The translations under genes were made by a program, and so were the position numbers. Shown here one piece after another: positions 52,511 to 60,037 of a stretch of DNA of 64,000 bases (its first letter is position 1; each line of letters opens with the position of its first letter). The DNA is from Rossellomorea vietnamensis. GTDB taxonomy: Bacteria > Bacillota > Bacilli > Bacillales > Bacillaceae_B. The DNA is taken from the NCBI RefSeq assembly GCF_001305855.1, contig NZ_LIXZ01000010.1, forward strand, positions 62,001 to 126,000, written 5' to 3'. The notes beneath the pieces are model-generated. The model saw nothing but the letters and a program-made list of their open reading frames with translations, made no database searches and was not told the origin of the DNA.

Positions 52511-53893
52511 ATGTTAGGTTTTTTACAACGAATCGGTAAATCGCTCATGCTTCCCATCGCGGTACTGCCTGCAGCTGCATTACTGCTGAGATTGGGGCAG
52601 GATGATCTGCTGGGTATCGCATTTATGTCTGAAGCAGGAGATGCCATATTCAAAAATTTAGCTTTAATCTTTGCCATCGGGGTGGCCATCGGGTTTTCGA
52701 AAGATGGAAATGGTACAGCCGGATTGGCAGGTGCCATTGGTTATCTGGTACTGACGGGCGGGTTGAAAGCCCTTGATCCAGATTCCAATATGGCGATTTT
52801 CGGCGGAATCATATCCGGTGTCGTGGCAGGTTTATTATATAACCGTTTCAACGATATTAAACTTCCGGCATGGCTCGGATTTTTTGGAGGCCGACGTTTC
52901 GTTCCCATTGTGACAGCTGCATCCATGGTTGTCCTCGCAGGGATTTTCGGCGTCATCTGGCCGCCGATCCAAAGCGGGATCAATTCCATCGGTGAATGGA
53001 TCATCGGGGCAGGTGCCACTGGTGTGGGTGTGTTTGGACTGCTGAACCGTCTCCTGATTCCGGTAGGACTGCATCATGTATTGAATACCCTCGTCTGGTT
53101 TGAATTCGGAACATTCAAAGATGCAGCGGGTGAAGTCGTGAAAGGGGATATTCCCCGATTCTTCGCAGGCGATCCTACAGCCGGGACGTTCCAGACCGGA
53201 TTCTTCCCGATTATGATGTTCGGTCTTCCGGCAGCGTGTCTCGCCATGATCGTGACGGCAAAAAAACATATGCGTGCCAATGTAGCGGGGATGTTGATCG
53301 GTCTCGCCGTCACTTCCTTCTTAACAGGGATCACTGAGCCGATTGAGTTCAGCTTCATGTTTCTATCTCCTGTCCTATACGGAATTCACGCTGTCTTGAC
53401 GGCGAGTTCCATGGTCGTTACCTATGTACTTGGCATTCATCATGGATTCGGTTTCTCTGCGGGTGCCTTTGACTACATCCTTAATTTCAGCATCGGTCAA
53501 AAACCTTGGCTGTTACTCGGAGTCGGGATTCTTTACGGGATCATCTACTTCCTCCTATTCACTTTCTTGATCAAGAAGTTCAACTTGAAGACTCCGGGTC
53601 GTGAAGATGATGAAGATGTGGTGGCACCAGAAGAGAACTCAGGCGGGAATGGTAAGTACGAAGTCATGGCTTCACACTTCCTTCAAGACCTGGGTGGAAA
53701 AGAAAACCTGGCCGTCATCGATAACTGTGCCACACGATTACGTCTCGAAATCAATGATGTCACACTGGTAGACGAAAAAGCGTTAAAAGCTCACGGGGCG
53801 AAGGGTGTGATGAAGGTGAATAATCGGAACCTTCAGGTCATTGTCGGAACAGATGTGGAATTTGTCGCAGACGAGCTGAGAAAGCTGAAATAA
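52511..53893 (+). CDS. nagP: N-acetylglucosamine-specific PTS transporter EIICB (NagP)
   Basis: A 460-residue PTS permease that imports and phosphorylates GlcNAc. The EIIC domain (about 1-350, 8-10 helices) carries GITEPIEFSFMFLSPVLYGIHA. The EIIB domain (about 380-460) has the phospho-acceptor Cys in VIDNCATRLRLEI. No EIIA domain is attached, so phosphate must come from a separate EIIA-Glc-type protein. AAAGGAGAG precedes the ATG. Together with NagA and NagB it delivers fructose 6-phosphate to glycolysis. Confidence 0.93.
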   Translation: MLGFLQRIGKSLMLPIAVLPAAALLLRLGQDDLLGIAFMSEAGDAIFKNLALIFAIGVAIGFSKDGNGTAGLAGAIGYLVLTGGLKALDPDSNMAIFGGIISGVVAGLLYNRFNDIKLPAWLGFFGGRRFVPIVTAASMVVLAGIFGVIWPPIQSGINSIGEWIIGAGATGVGVFGLLNRLLIPVGLHHVLNTLVWFEFGTFKDAAGEVVKGDIPRFFAGDPTAGTFQTGFFPIMMFGLPAACLAMIVTAKKHMRANVAGMLIGLAVTSFLTGITEPIEFSFMFLSPVLYGIHAVLTASSMVVTYVLGIHHGFGFSAGAFDYILNFSIGQKPWLLLGVGILYGIIYFLLFTFLIKKFNLKTPGREDDEDVVAPEENSGGNGKYEVMASHFLQDLGGKENLAVIDNCATRLRLEINDVTLVDEKALKAHGAKGVMKVNNRNLQVIVGTDVEFVADELRKLK

Positions 53894-54007
53894 AGGGAGG
53901 CGGATTGATTCTACTTAGCTGTCCTCAACCGGATCGTTGTCTGTTATATACATGATAGATATAATAAAATAGAGCATAAATCCGTTATATCGAAAGGAGA
54001 ACCGTTC

Positions 54008-54733
54008 GTGGTTAATAAAAATTCTCCTCTTCCTTTGTATTATCAGTTAGAAGAACACCTTAACCATTTAATACAGTCTGAAGAGCTAAAACCGGGGGAC
54101 GCCCTGCCGTCCGAACGGGAGCTTGCTGAGTCATTTAAAATCAGCAGGATGACCGTGAGACAGGCGATTACCAATCTGGTGAATAAGAATGTCTTATATA
54201 GAGAGAAAGGGCGGGGCACATTCGTCTCCCACCGGAAAATCGAACAAAGCCTCCAAGGACTGACAAGCTTTAGCGAAGACATGAAAAGCAGGGGACTCGA
54301 GCCCGGGAATAAATTATTGCATTTCGAAATTTCTCCGGCAACAGAGGATATCCGGGAACTTCTTTCATTGGAGGAAGAAGAACTTGTGTATACGATGAAG
54401 CGGATCCGCCTTGCAAACGGCGAACCGATGGCATTGGAGACGAGTTATATACCCGTCAAGCTGCTTCCTGGATTGAATCAGGAAATATTGGAGAAATCAC
54501 TGTATCACTATATTGAAAGAGAGTTGAATCTTCGCATCAGTCATGCCACCCAATCAGTCGAAGCGGCACTTGTGACAGAAGCGGATACGAAGCATCTGAA
54601 GGTGAAAAGCGGGGAGCCGGTGCTCTTCATCCAACGGGATTCTTTCCTGGAAGACGGTACCCCTTTTGAATTGGTTCGTTCCGTTTATCGAGCCGATAAA
54701 TATAAATTTAAAATCAACCTCGACAGAATGTAA
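54008..54733 (+). CDS. nagR: NagR (YvoA), GntR/HutC-family regulator
   Basis: A 241-residue repressor with an N-terminal winged helix (about 8-75; LKPGDALPSERELAESFKISRMTVRQAI) and a C-terminal UTRA effector domain (about 90-235; EDMKSRGLEPGNKLL, SYIPVKLLPGL). It should bind the TGGTATAGACATCTAT sites between nagA and nagP and release them on binding GlcNAc-6-P or GlcN-6-P. The start is GTG at 54008 after AAAGGAGAACC. It lies 114 bases after nagP; co-transcription is possible, as no strong terminator separates them. Confidence 0.9.
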   Translation: MVNKNSPLPLYYQLEEHLNHLIQSEELKPGDALPSERELAESFKISRMTVRQAITNLVNKNVLYREKGRGTFVSHRKIEQSLQGLTSFSEDMKSRGLEPGNKLLHFEISPATEDIRELLSLEEEELVYTMKRIRLANGEPMALETSYIPVKLLPGLNQEILEKSLYHYIERELNLRISHATQSVEAALVTEADTKHLKVKSGEPVLFIQRDSFLEDGTPFELVRSVYRADKYKFKINLDRM

Positions 54734-54783
54734 AAAAAAGGAGCAGGAACCCCGTCTTAATAGGGTTCCTGCTCCTTTTTGGT
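54734..54783. terminator. bidirectional terminator after nagR
   Basis: AAAAGGAGCAGGAACCC pairs perfectly with GGGTTCCTGCTCCTTTT, with T-runs on both strands. Confidence 0.9.
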
Positions 54784-55526
54784 TACAATCCTTTTGTTAA
54801 TAGGGGAATCCGCCTGCGGTACTTCTCGATCAACCTTTCATTATGATCCCCTGCACCATCCACGTTTCCGCTGATGAAGATAGGCGGCTCATAACCTCCT
54901 TCTGCCATGTGTTCGATGGCACCAGCCATGATGCTATTTAAAATCGCAGATCCGACAACGGTTGAAGAGGGAGAAAATGAAACGGCCACCCGTTCATCAG
55001 TAAGGACTGCATCGCCGACGACAGAGTGATTGTTTATGGGAAGATCGACTACTTCACTGAGAAATTTCCCGCTCGGATGCCTGGATATTTCTTTTTCGAT
55101 GTAGTCAAAGGAGCTGATGGAAGCAACATAAGCGCCCTTTTCCTTCGCATGAAGGGCCACGTCGATAGGGACGGGGTTCTTTCCTGAGGTGGAGAGAACG
55201 ATCACCACGTCTTGAGGCTGGATATCCTGCCCGCTCATGAACTCTGACGCATACCCTTCTGCTCTTTCTAATTGAGAAGACCGTACGGCACCTTCATGGA
55301 GCATGAGGGGCTCGATCAAAATCGGGTTGATTGGAACCAGTCCACCTGCTCTGTAGAACACCTCTTCAGAGAGGATGTGAGAGTGGCCGCATCCGAAAAG
55401 GTGGATGATGCCGTCATGTTGGATGCAGGAAGAAATCCGTTGAGCAAGATTGGCCATCTTCTCGGCTTCTTGCGTTTGGACTAAGTGAAGTTTTTCCTGT
55501 ATTTTTTCAAAATAGGTTGGTATCAT
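54783..55526 (-). CDS. SIS-domain protein (UPF0309 type), putative phosphosugar isomerase
   Basis: A 247-residue protein of the UPF0309 group. The SIS phosphosugar-binding fold shows IHLFGCGHSHILSEEVFYRAGG near residue 42 and IVLSTSGKNPVPIDVA near residue 108, with a terminal GNVDGAGDHN. Such proteins bind or isomerise amino-sugar or keto-sugar phosphates. The ribosome binding site (AAAGCGGGA) is weak, and an upstream stretch, GTGAAAGCGGGAACA, resembles a cre site. Divergent from the sugar kinase gene, with which it may form a pathway. Confidence 0.83.
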   Translation of the reverse strand: MIPTYFEKIQEKLHLVQTQEAEKMANLAQRISSCIQHDGIIHLFGCGHSHILSEEVFYRAGGLVPINPILIEPLMLHEGAVRSSQLERAEGYASEFMSGQDIQPQDVVIVLSTSGKNPVPIDVALHAKEKGAYVASISSFDYIEKEISRHPSGKFLSEVVDLPINNHSVVGDAVLTDERVAVSFSPSSTVVGSAILNSIMAGAIEHMAEGGYEPPIFISGNVDGAGDHNERLIEKYRRRIPLLTKGL

Positions 55527-55659
55527 TCTGTTCCCGCTTTCACTTTTTCTTTCAGCATACCATAATCTTAAAGAAAAATTTCAATCCTCCCGCATGAATG
55601 AGCAGTGAGTATTTGATATATTTAAAAGAGAACCGAATGATAAGAGGGGGAAACTTGAT

Positions 55660-56607
55660 ATGAAACAGGGAATCATCTCACTGGGAGAAGCACTGATAGA
55701 CTTCATCCCTCTTGACGAACAAAATATGACCTATCAAAAGAGTCCGGGTGGAGCACCTGCCAATGTAGCGGTTGGACTGGCCCGCTTAGGGACGAGATCT
55801 ACCTTCTTAGGAAAAGTAGGAGAGGACGTATTAGGCCGATTCCTGAAGGACTCCCTTGGAAATTACGGTGTGAGAATCAATCAAATGCTTTCGACTCCTG
55901 ATAATCGAACGGGTGTTGTGTTCGTAACCAACCGGGAGGACGGGGAGCGCAGCTTTGACTTTTATATTGATCCAAGTGCAGACCGTTTTCTTCAGGTGAG
56001 TGATATAGATGAAGAGGACCTCCTAACCCATAAGATCCTTCACTTTGGTTCCATTTCCATGATCAGTTCGCCTGCGAAGGAAGCGACGCTTCATGCGTTG
56101 AAAGTGGCGAAAGATAATGGTCTGTTGATTTCGTATGATCCAAATTTGCGCTTAGGATTATGGGAATCCGAGGAAAAGGCCAGGGAAACGATTAAGAGTA
56201 TGCTTTCTGAAGTAGATATAGTAAAGATCTCAGAGGAAGAACTCGAATTTATTACAGGTGAAAAAGAGATTGAAGCAGGGGCGGAAAGACTAAAAGCATA
56301 CAATATTCCTTTCCTGATCATCACCATGGGTGCAGAGGGGAGCTCCGTATACCGGGGAGATGACTCCCGGTATATTCCTGCCATGAAGGTAAAAGCAGTG
56401 GATACAACAGGGGCAGGGGATGCGTTTGTATCGGGGATCCTCCATTCAATTGATAAATACCAAGGGAAGATCGAAACCTTATCCATGGAAGAAGCGGTTC
56501 ACATGGCTCAATTTGCCACCGTATCAGGCGCACTCGCAGCCTCAACAAAAGGTGCCATGACAGCCTTACCTACTTTGGAGGAAATAAAAAAGCATTTAGA
56601 AGACTAG
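55660..56607 (+). CDS. PfkB-family sugar kinase, fructokinase-like
   Basis: A 315-residue ribokinase-fold kinase. The early glycine-rich SLGEALIDFIP and KSPGGAPANVAVGLARLG, and the catalytic signature DTTGAGDAFVSGIL with its Asp base, are complete. Sequence pattern is that of bacterial fructokinases; the true sugar is uncertain. AGAGGGGG precedes the ATG by about eight bases. Monocistronic, ending at a small hairpin. Confidence 0.87.
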   Translation: MKQGIISLGEALIDFIPLDEQNMTYQKSPGGAPANVAVGLARLGTRSTFLGKVGEDVLGRFLKDSLGNYGVRINQMLSTPDNRTGVVFVTNREDGERSFDFYIDPSADRFLQVSDIDEEDLLTHKILHFGSISMISSPAKEATLHALKVAKDNGLLISYDPNLRLGLWESEEKARETIKSMLSEVDIVKISEEELEFITGEKEIEAGAERLKAYNIPFLIITMGAEGSSVYRGDDSRYIPAMKVKAVDTTGAGDAFVSGILHSIDKYQGKIETLSMEEAVHMAQFATVSGALAASTKGAMTALPTLEEIKKHLED

Positions 56608-56626
56608 GTGTAGAATAGAAACAAAT

Positions 56627-56661
56627 GGACTGCCTACCAGGCAGTCTATTTCATTTTATGA
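56627..56661 (+). terminator. terminator of the sugar kinase gene
   Basis: GACTGCCT pairs with AGGCAGTC around ACC and is followed by the T-rich TATTTCATTTT. Confidence 0.65.
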
Positions 56662-56786
56662 AAAGAGTATATGTGTTTTTAGATGGGTATAGAGGATATG
56701 TAGATAGAGGATATGCCTTTTTCAAAAGCTCCAAGAGATGTTATAGTAAGATAATATAAAACGGATTTCCTGAAAGGATGTTCTTT

Positions 56787-57608
56787 ATGAGCTATAAAAT
56801 GATTGTACTTGATTTAGATGATACATTATTACGGGATGACCAAACGATTTCAAAACGCACGAAAGACGCACTCACACAGGCACAGGAAGCCGGAGTGAAA
56901 GTCGTCCTGGCATCTGGACGTCCTACCCAGGGAATGCGTTGGGTAGCGGAAGAATTGAAACTCGATCATTACGGAAGCTACATTCTACCTTTCAACGGAT
57001 CGAAAATCATAGATTGCAAGACAAATGAAGAGAAATACAGCCGGACCCTTTCAGCTGAAACGGCTCATTTCTTATATGATATAAGTAAGCGTGAAGATGT
57101 AGGTATTCTGACTTATTCAGAAGACGCCATTATAGTAGAAGAAACAAATCAATTTGCTTCCATAGAAAGTGACCTGACGGGCCTGCCGGTGAAAGTCGTT
57201 CCGGATTTTAAGGAAGCCATCACGGGGCCGGTCGTGAAAGCTCTTATGCTGAAAGAAGCCGATCACCTGGCCAAAGTGGAGAAAAAGCTTCAAACCGAGC
57301 TTGACGATGAACTCAGCGTGATGCGATCGAAGCCGTTCTTCCTGGAATTCACCCAGCTTGGTGTCACAAAAGGAGCCAGCCTTGACTATCTGATCAAGTC
57401 CATGGATATCAAGCGGGAGGAAGTAATTGCCATCGGGGACAGTTACAATGATCTGACCATGATTGAATTTGCCGGCCTAGGAGTCGCCATGGGCAATGCC
57501 CCGGATGACATTAAGGAGAAAGCGGATTACGTTACAGCTTCCAATATGGAAGATGGAGTAGCAGAAGTGGTCGACAAGTTTGTGTTGAATGAATTGTCCA
57601 AACTGTGA
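56787..57608 (+). CDS. HAD-superfamily phosphatase, Cof type
   Basis: A 273-residue Cof/IIB HAD phosphatase for small phosphorylated metabolites. Motif I DLDDTLL with the nucleophilic Asp, motif II ASGR, a cap domain at about 85-190, motif III Lys in the FTQLGVTKGASL stretch, and motif IV IGDSYNDLTM are all present. AAAGGATG lies six bases before the ATG at 56787; an earlier ATG at 56778 overlaps the ribosome binding site. Substrate unknown. Confidence 0.9.
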   Translation: MSYKMIVLDLDDTLLRDDQTISKRTKDALTQAQEAGVKVVLASGRPTQGMRWVAEELKLDHYGSYILPFNGSKIIDCKTNEEKYSRTLSAETAHFLYDISKREDVGILTYSEDAIIVEETNQFASIESDLTGLPVKVVPDFKEAITGPVVKALMLKEADHLAKVEKKLQTELDDELSVMRSKPFFLEFTQLGVTKGASLDYLIKSMDIKREEVIAIGDSYNDLTMIEFAGLGVAMGNAPDDIKEKADYVTASNMEDGVAEVVDKFVLNELSKL

Positions 57609-57611
57609 TTG

Positions 57612-57655
57612 TAAAAGGACCGGAGTCCCATTTAGGGGATTCCGGTTTTTTTGCC
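57612..57655 (+). terminator. terminator of the Cof phosphatase gene
   Basis: ACCGGAGTCCC pairs with GGGGATTCCGGT (G-U allowed) around ATTTA and is followed by TTTTTTT. Confidence 0.85.
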
Positions 57656-57743
57656 CATTTTTAAATAAAAAGGGAAAAAATGTATAAAACCTTCCGTTCT
57701 ATGATACTATTAAAAGTAACATTGTAAACCGGAGGACAGAGTT

Positions 57744-58619
57744 TTGAAATTTATAGGTGGTGTAGTAGTCAAATTCCTATTATCGATCATAGGGATTATT
57801 TTTATAGGCGGCCTGCCCGTCCTGCTATCGGGTATTAACGAGCGGGAATTGAAATGGCAGGCGTACTGGCAATCCATAAAGGAAATTGTTTATGCCCTGT
57901 TTCATGCGGGGGATTTAACATATGTGGTAATCGGTGCACAAAAGGAACGTGACCTGTTTCCTTATTTATGGGAGCCGATCATCTATTCCTTGATCATTTT
58001 ATTTTCCGCTTTTCTACTCGCAAGTTTCTTAAGCATCCTCCTCACGATCTTCACCATGCTGTTTTCACAGAAAAAACGAAATCGAATCAAGTTCATCTTA
58101 TATTTATTCGAATCGATACCGGATGTTCTGGTTATCCTGCTCTCTCAGCTTGTTGTTCTCTTCCTGTATAAGCAGACAGGCATCCTGTTGTTTGAAATTG
58201 CTTCCGTAGCAACAGAAAAGGCGTATCTTCTTCCCATCCTTGTGTTGGCGATATTACCGACGGTCCAGCTGTTCAGAATTTCAATCCTTTCATTTGAAAG
58301 GGAGGAAGGAAAAGACTATGTGACGCTGGCTCAATCAATCGGCTTGGGGAAACTGGTGATCTTAACATTCCATATATTAAGGAATGCCGTTATCTCCGTT
58401 TTTTTTCAATCAAAGAAAACAGTATGGTTCATGCTGTCCAATTTATTCGTCCTCGAGCTTTTGTTCAATATCGCCGGGATTACCCGTTTCCTGAAGTCGA
58501 CGTTACAGCCGAAGATGTTTACCATTGCCATTCTTTCGATTTTCATTCCTCTGTTTGTCTTTTACACGGTGGGAGAAATGATTCTCTCTAAAAAAGCAAA
58601 CAAGGGGGAGGAGATTTGA
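57744..58619 (+). CDS. ABC transporter permease, DppB/OppB-like
   Basis: A 291-residue inner-membrane permease with about six helices. The cytoplasmic coupling loop contains YVTLAQSIGLGKLVILTFHILRN, the EAA-type motif of peptide/nickel transporters, though weakly conserved. It starts at a TTG, 8-10 bases after GGAGGAC. It is followed after one base by a DppC-like permease, so the two form a heterodimer. No ATPase or binding protein is adjacent; these must be supplied from elsewhere, or the pair is a diverged system. Confidence 0.78.
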   Translation: MKFIGGVVVKFLLSIIGIIFIGGLPVLLSGINERELKWQAYWQSIKEIVYALFHAGDLTYVVIGAQKERDLFPYLWEPIIYSLIILFSAFLLASFLSILLTIFTMLFSQKKRNRIKFILYLFESIPDVLVILLSQLVVLFLYKQTGILLFEIASVATEKAYLLPILVLAILPTVQLFRISILSFEREEGKDYVTLAQSIGLGKLVILTFHILRNAVISVFFQSKKTVWFMLSNLFVLELLFNIAGITRFLKSTLQPKMFTIAILSIFIPLFVFYTVGEMILSKKANKGEEI

Positions 58620-58620
58620 T

Positions 58621-59631
58621 ATGAAGAAAAGCGTATGGAGAAACCCATTCTTTCTTATTGGATTTACATTTATTTTTGTGATGATTGTGTCTAGCTTTCT
58701 GTATTCGTTTGTATGGGGGAACGAGGTCAGAAGATTATATTTTATCTCTGTAGATGGACTGGTCGTGGAATCTTCTCCTATTTCACCGAAGTGGCTTTTT
58801 CCATTCGGGACCGATGCACTTGGACTGGACATGCTCGGTAAGATCATCATCGGGGCAAAATACACAATCTTAACGGCTTTTGTGATTGCCGTATTACGGG
58901 TGTTTTTATCGATTCCCCTCGGTTTGATACTGGGAACCTTCCTGATGAAGTATAAGAAGTACATTAACGGCTGGATTGATTCCTTTCACTACACCCCTTT
59001 GACGATTCTTGCGTATTTTCTGCTGGAGCCCGTCCTTTGGGAACCGTTCGAGGGATTTTCCACTTCCATCGTTGAGCGTTTCATCATCGAAATTCTCATC
59101 TTAACGATCCTAATCGTCCCCATTTTGTCTGCGCTCTTGGGAAATGAAGTGTCTTTAGTGTACAAGCAGGAATTCATTCTGAGTGCGAAAACCCTGGGGG
59201 CAGGGAAGTGGAGAATCATCTTTAGGCATATCTTACCTTCAATGAAAGAAAAGCTCGTGATTTTACTGGGGCAGCAATTCATGCAAACACTCGTCATCTT
59301 CATCCATCTGGGGTTACTCACCTTATTCCTGGGTGGGACGGACGTGGACTATCAGATGGTACATGACCCGCCAAGGTCGATTACGTATGAATGGTCAGGC
59401 CTGATAGGGGATTCCTTCCGCTATCTTCAAGGAGCACCGTGGATCCCGTTGACGCCGATCCTGTTCTTTTCTGTAACGATGCTATCGGTTTCGTTCATGA
59501 TCGAAGGATATGTCCAGGCAACGAGCGGGCAGTCCCATTATAGAAAGAAATTCAAAGCGGCCTACCGCCAAACGAAGGAAAAGAAAGCGAAAGAGCTGGA
59601 TAAATCCGATTTTCAAAAGGTAAATATGTAA
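58621..59631 (+). CDS. ABC transporter permease, DppC/OppC-like
   Basis: A 336-residue permease, partner of the preceding gene. An N-terminal helix (about 10-32) is followed by an extracytoplasmic stretch with FPFGTDALGLDMLGKII, diagnostic of OppC/DppC proteins, then five helices. The EAA loop reads LSAKTLGAGKWRIIFRHILPS. The C-terminal 40 residues are unusually basic (KKFKAAYRQTKEKKAKELDKS). GGGGGAGG lies just inside the end of the first gene. Transported substrate unknown. Confidence 0.82.
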   Translation: MKKSVWRNPFFLIGFTFIFVMIVSSFLYSFVWGNEVRRLYFISVDGLVVESSPISPKWLFPFGTDALGLDMLGKIIIGAKYTILTAFVIAVLRVFLSIPLGLILGTFLMKYKKYINGWIDSFHYTPLTILAYFLLEPVLWEPFEGFSTSIVERFIIEILILTILIVPILSALLGNEVSLVYKQEFILSAKTLGAGKWRIIFRHILPSMKEKLVILLGQQFMQTLVIFIHLGLLTLFLGGTDVDYQMVHDPPRSITYEWSGLIGDSFRYLQGAPWIPLTPILFFSVTMLSVSFMIEGYVQATSGQSHYRKKFKAAYRQTKEKKAKELDKSDFQKVNM

Positions 59632-59695
59632 GGATGAAGCATAATAAAGGGGAAGCACTTAACTAACTGGAAGAAATTTCATTGGACGTTTATGT

Positions 59696-59738
59696 TTTAC
59701 GTAAAGATTAATGGGGAATAAGTTTACACTGAGTAAAC
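59696..59738. repeat. two TTTAC/GTAAA inverted repeats upstream of ltaS
   Basis: TTTTACGTAAAG at 59696-59707 and GTTTAC-ACTGA-GTAAAC at 59722-59738 share the same arms. They look like a pair of protein-binding sites or small hairpins; no regulator is assigned. Confidence 0.4.
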
Positions 59739-59743
59739 AAAAC

Positions 59744-59815
59744 AAGGATATTTTTTACAATGGTAGTATATTCAACCATCAATGTCGACCGTTCACTTAT
59801 TGGTCAAATATCCTT
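59744..59815. other. potential branched fold upstream of ltaS
   Basis: AAGGATATTT (59744-59753) is the exact complement of AAATATCCTT (59806-59815). Between them lie two smaller hairpins, ATGGT/ACCAT (59760-59779) and GACC/GGTC (59787-59805), so the stretch could form a three-way junction. Function is unknown. Confidence 0.4.
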
Positions 59816-59906
59816 AACCCTTGTCAGCAAAGGCATCTGCACCGTATTTATCGGCGTTTGTCGAATCCCCATGAAATATTTTTGATACATTTACCGCAAA
59901 TTGTTA

Positions 59907-59934
59907 TACACATGAAATCAATTTTTGTTATAAT
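59907..59934 (+). promoter_or_regulatory. sigma-A promoter of ltaS
   Basis: TACACA (59907-59912), 16 bases, perfect TATAAT (59929-59934) with an extended TGT before it. The leader would be about 95 bases long. Confidence 0.6.
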
Positions 59935-60037
59935 ACTCGTTGTTGATTCGAATGGATTTACATTGGCTTAACAATTCCTTAATCAATTTACGTTTATAAA
60001 TGCTGCAAATTAAATACAATAAAAAAGGTGATGAAGT

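Noticed and set aside
56689-56715. Two copies of TAGAGGATATG
   Set aside because: Only two short copies in an AT-rich leader of the Cof phosphatase gene; no palindrome or known motif.
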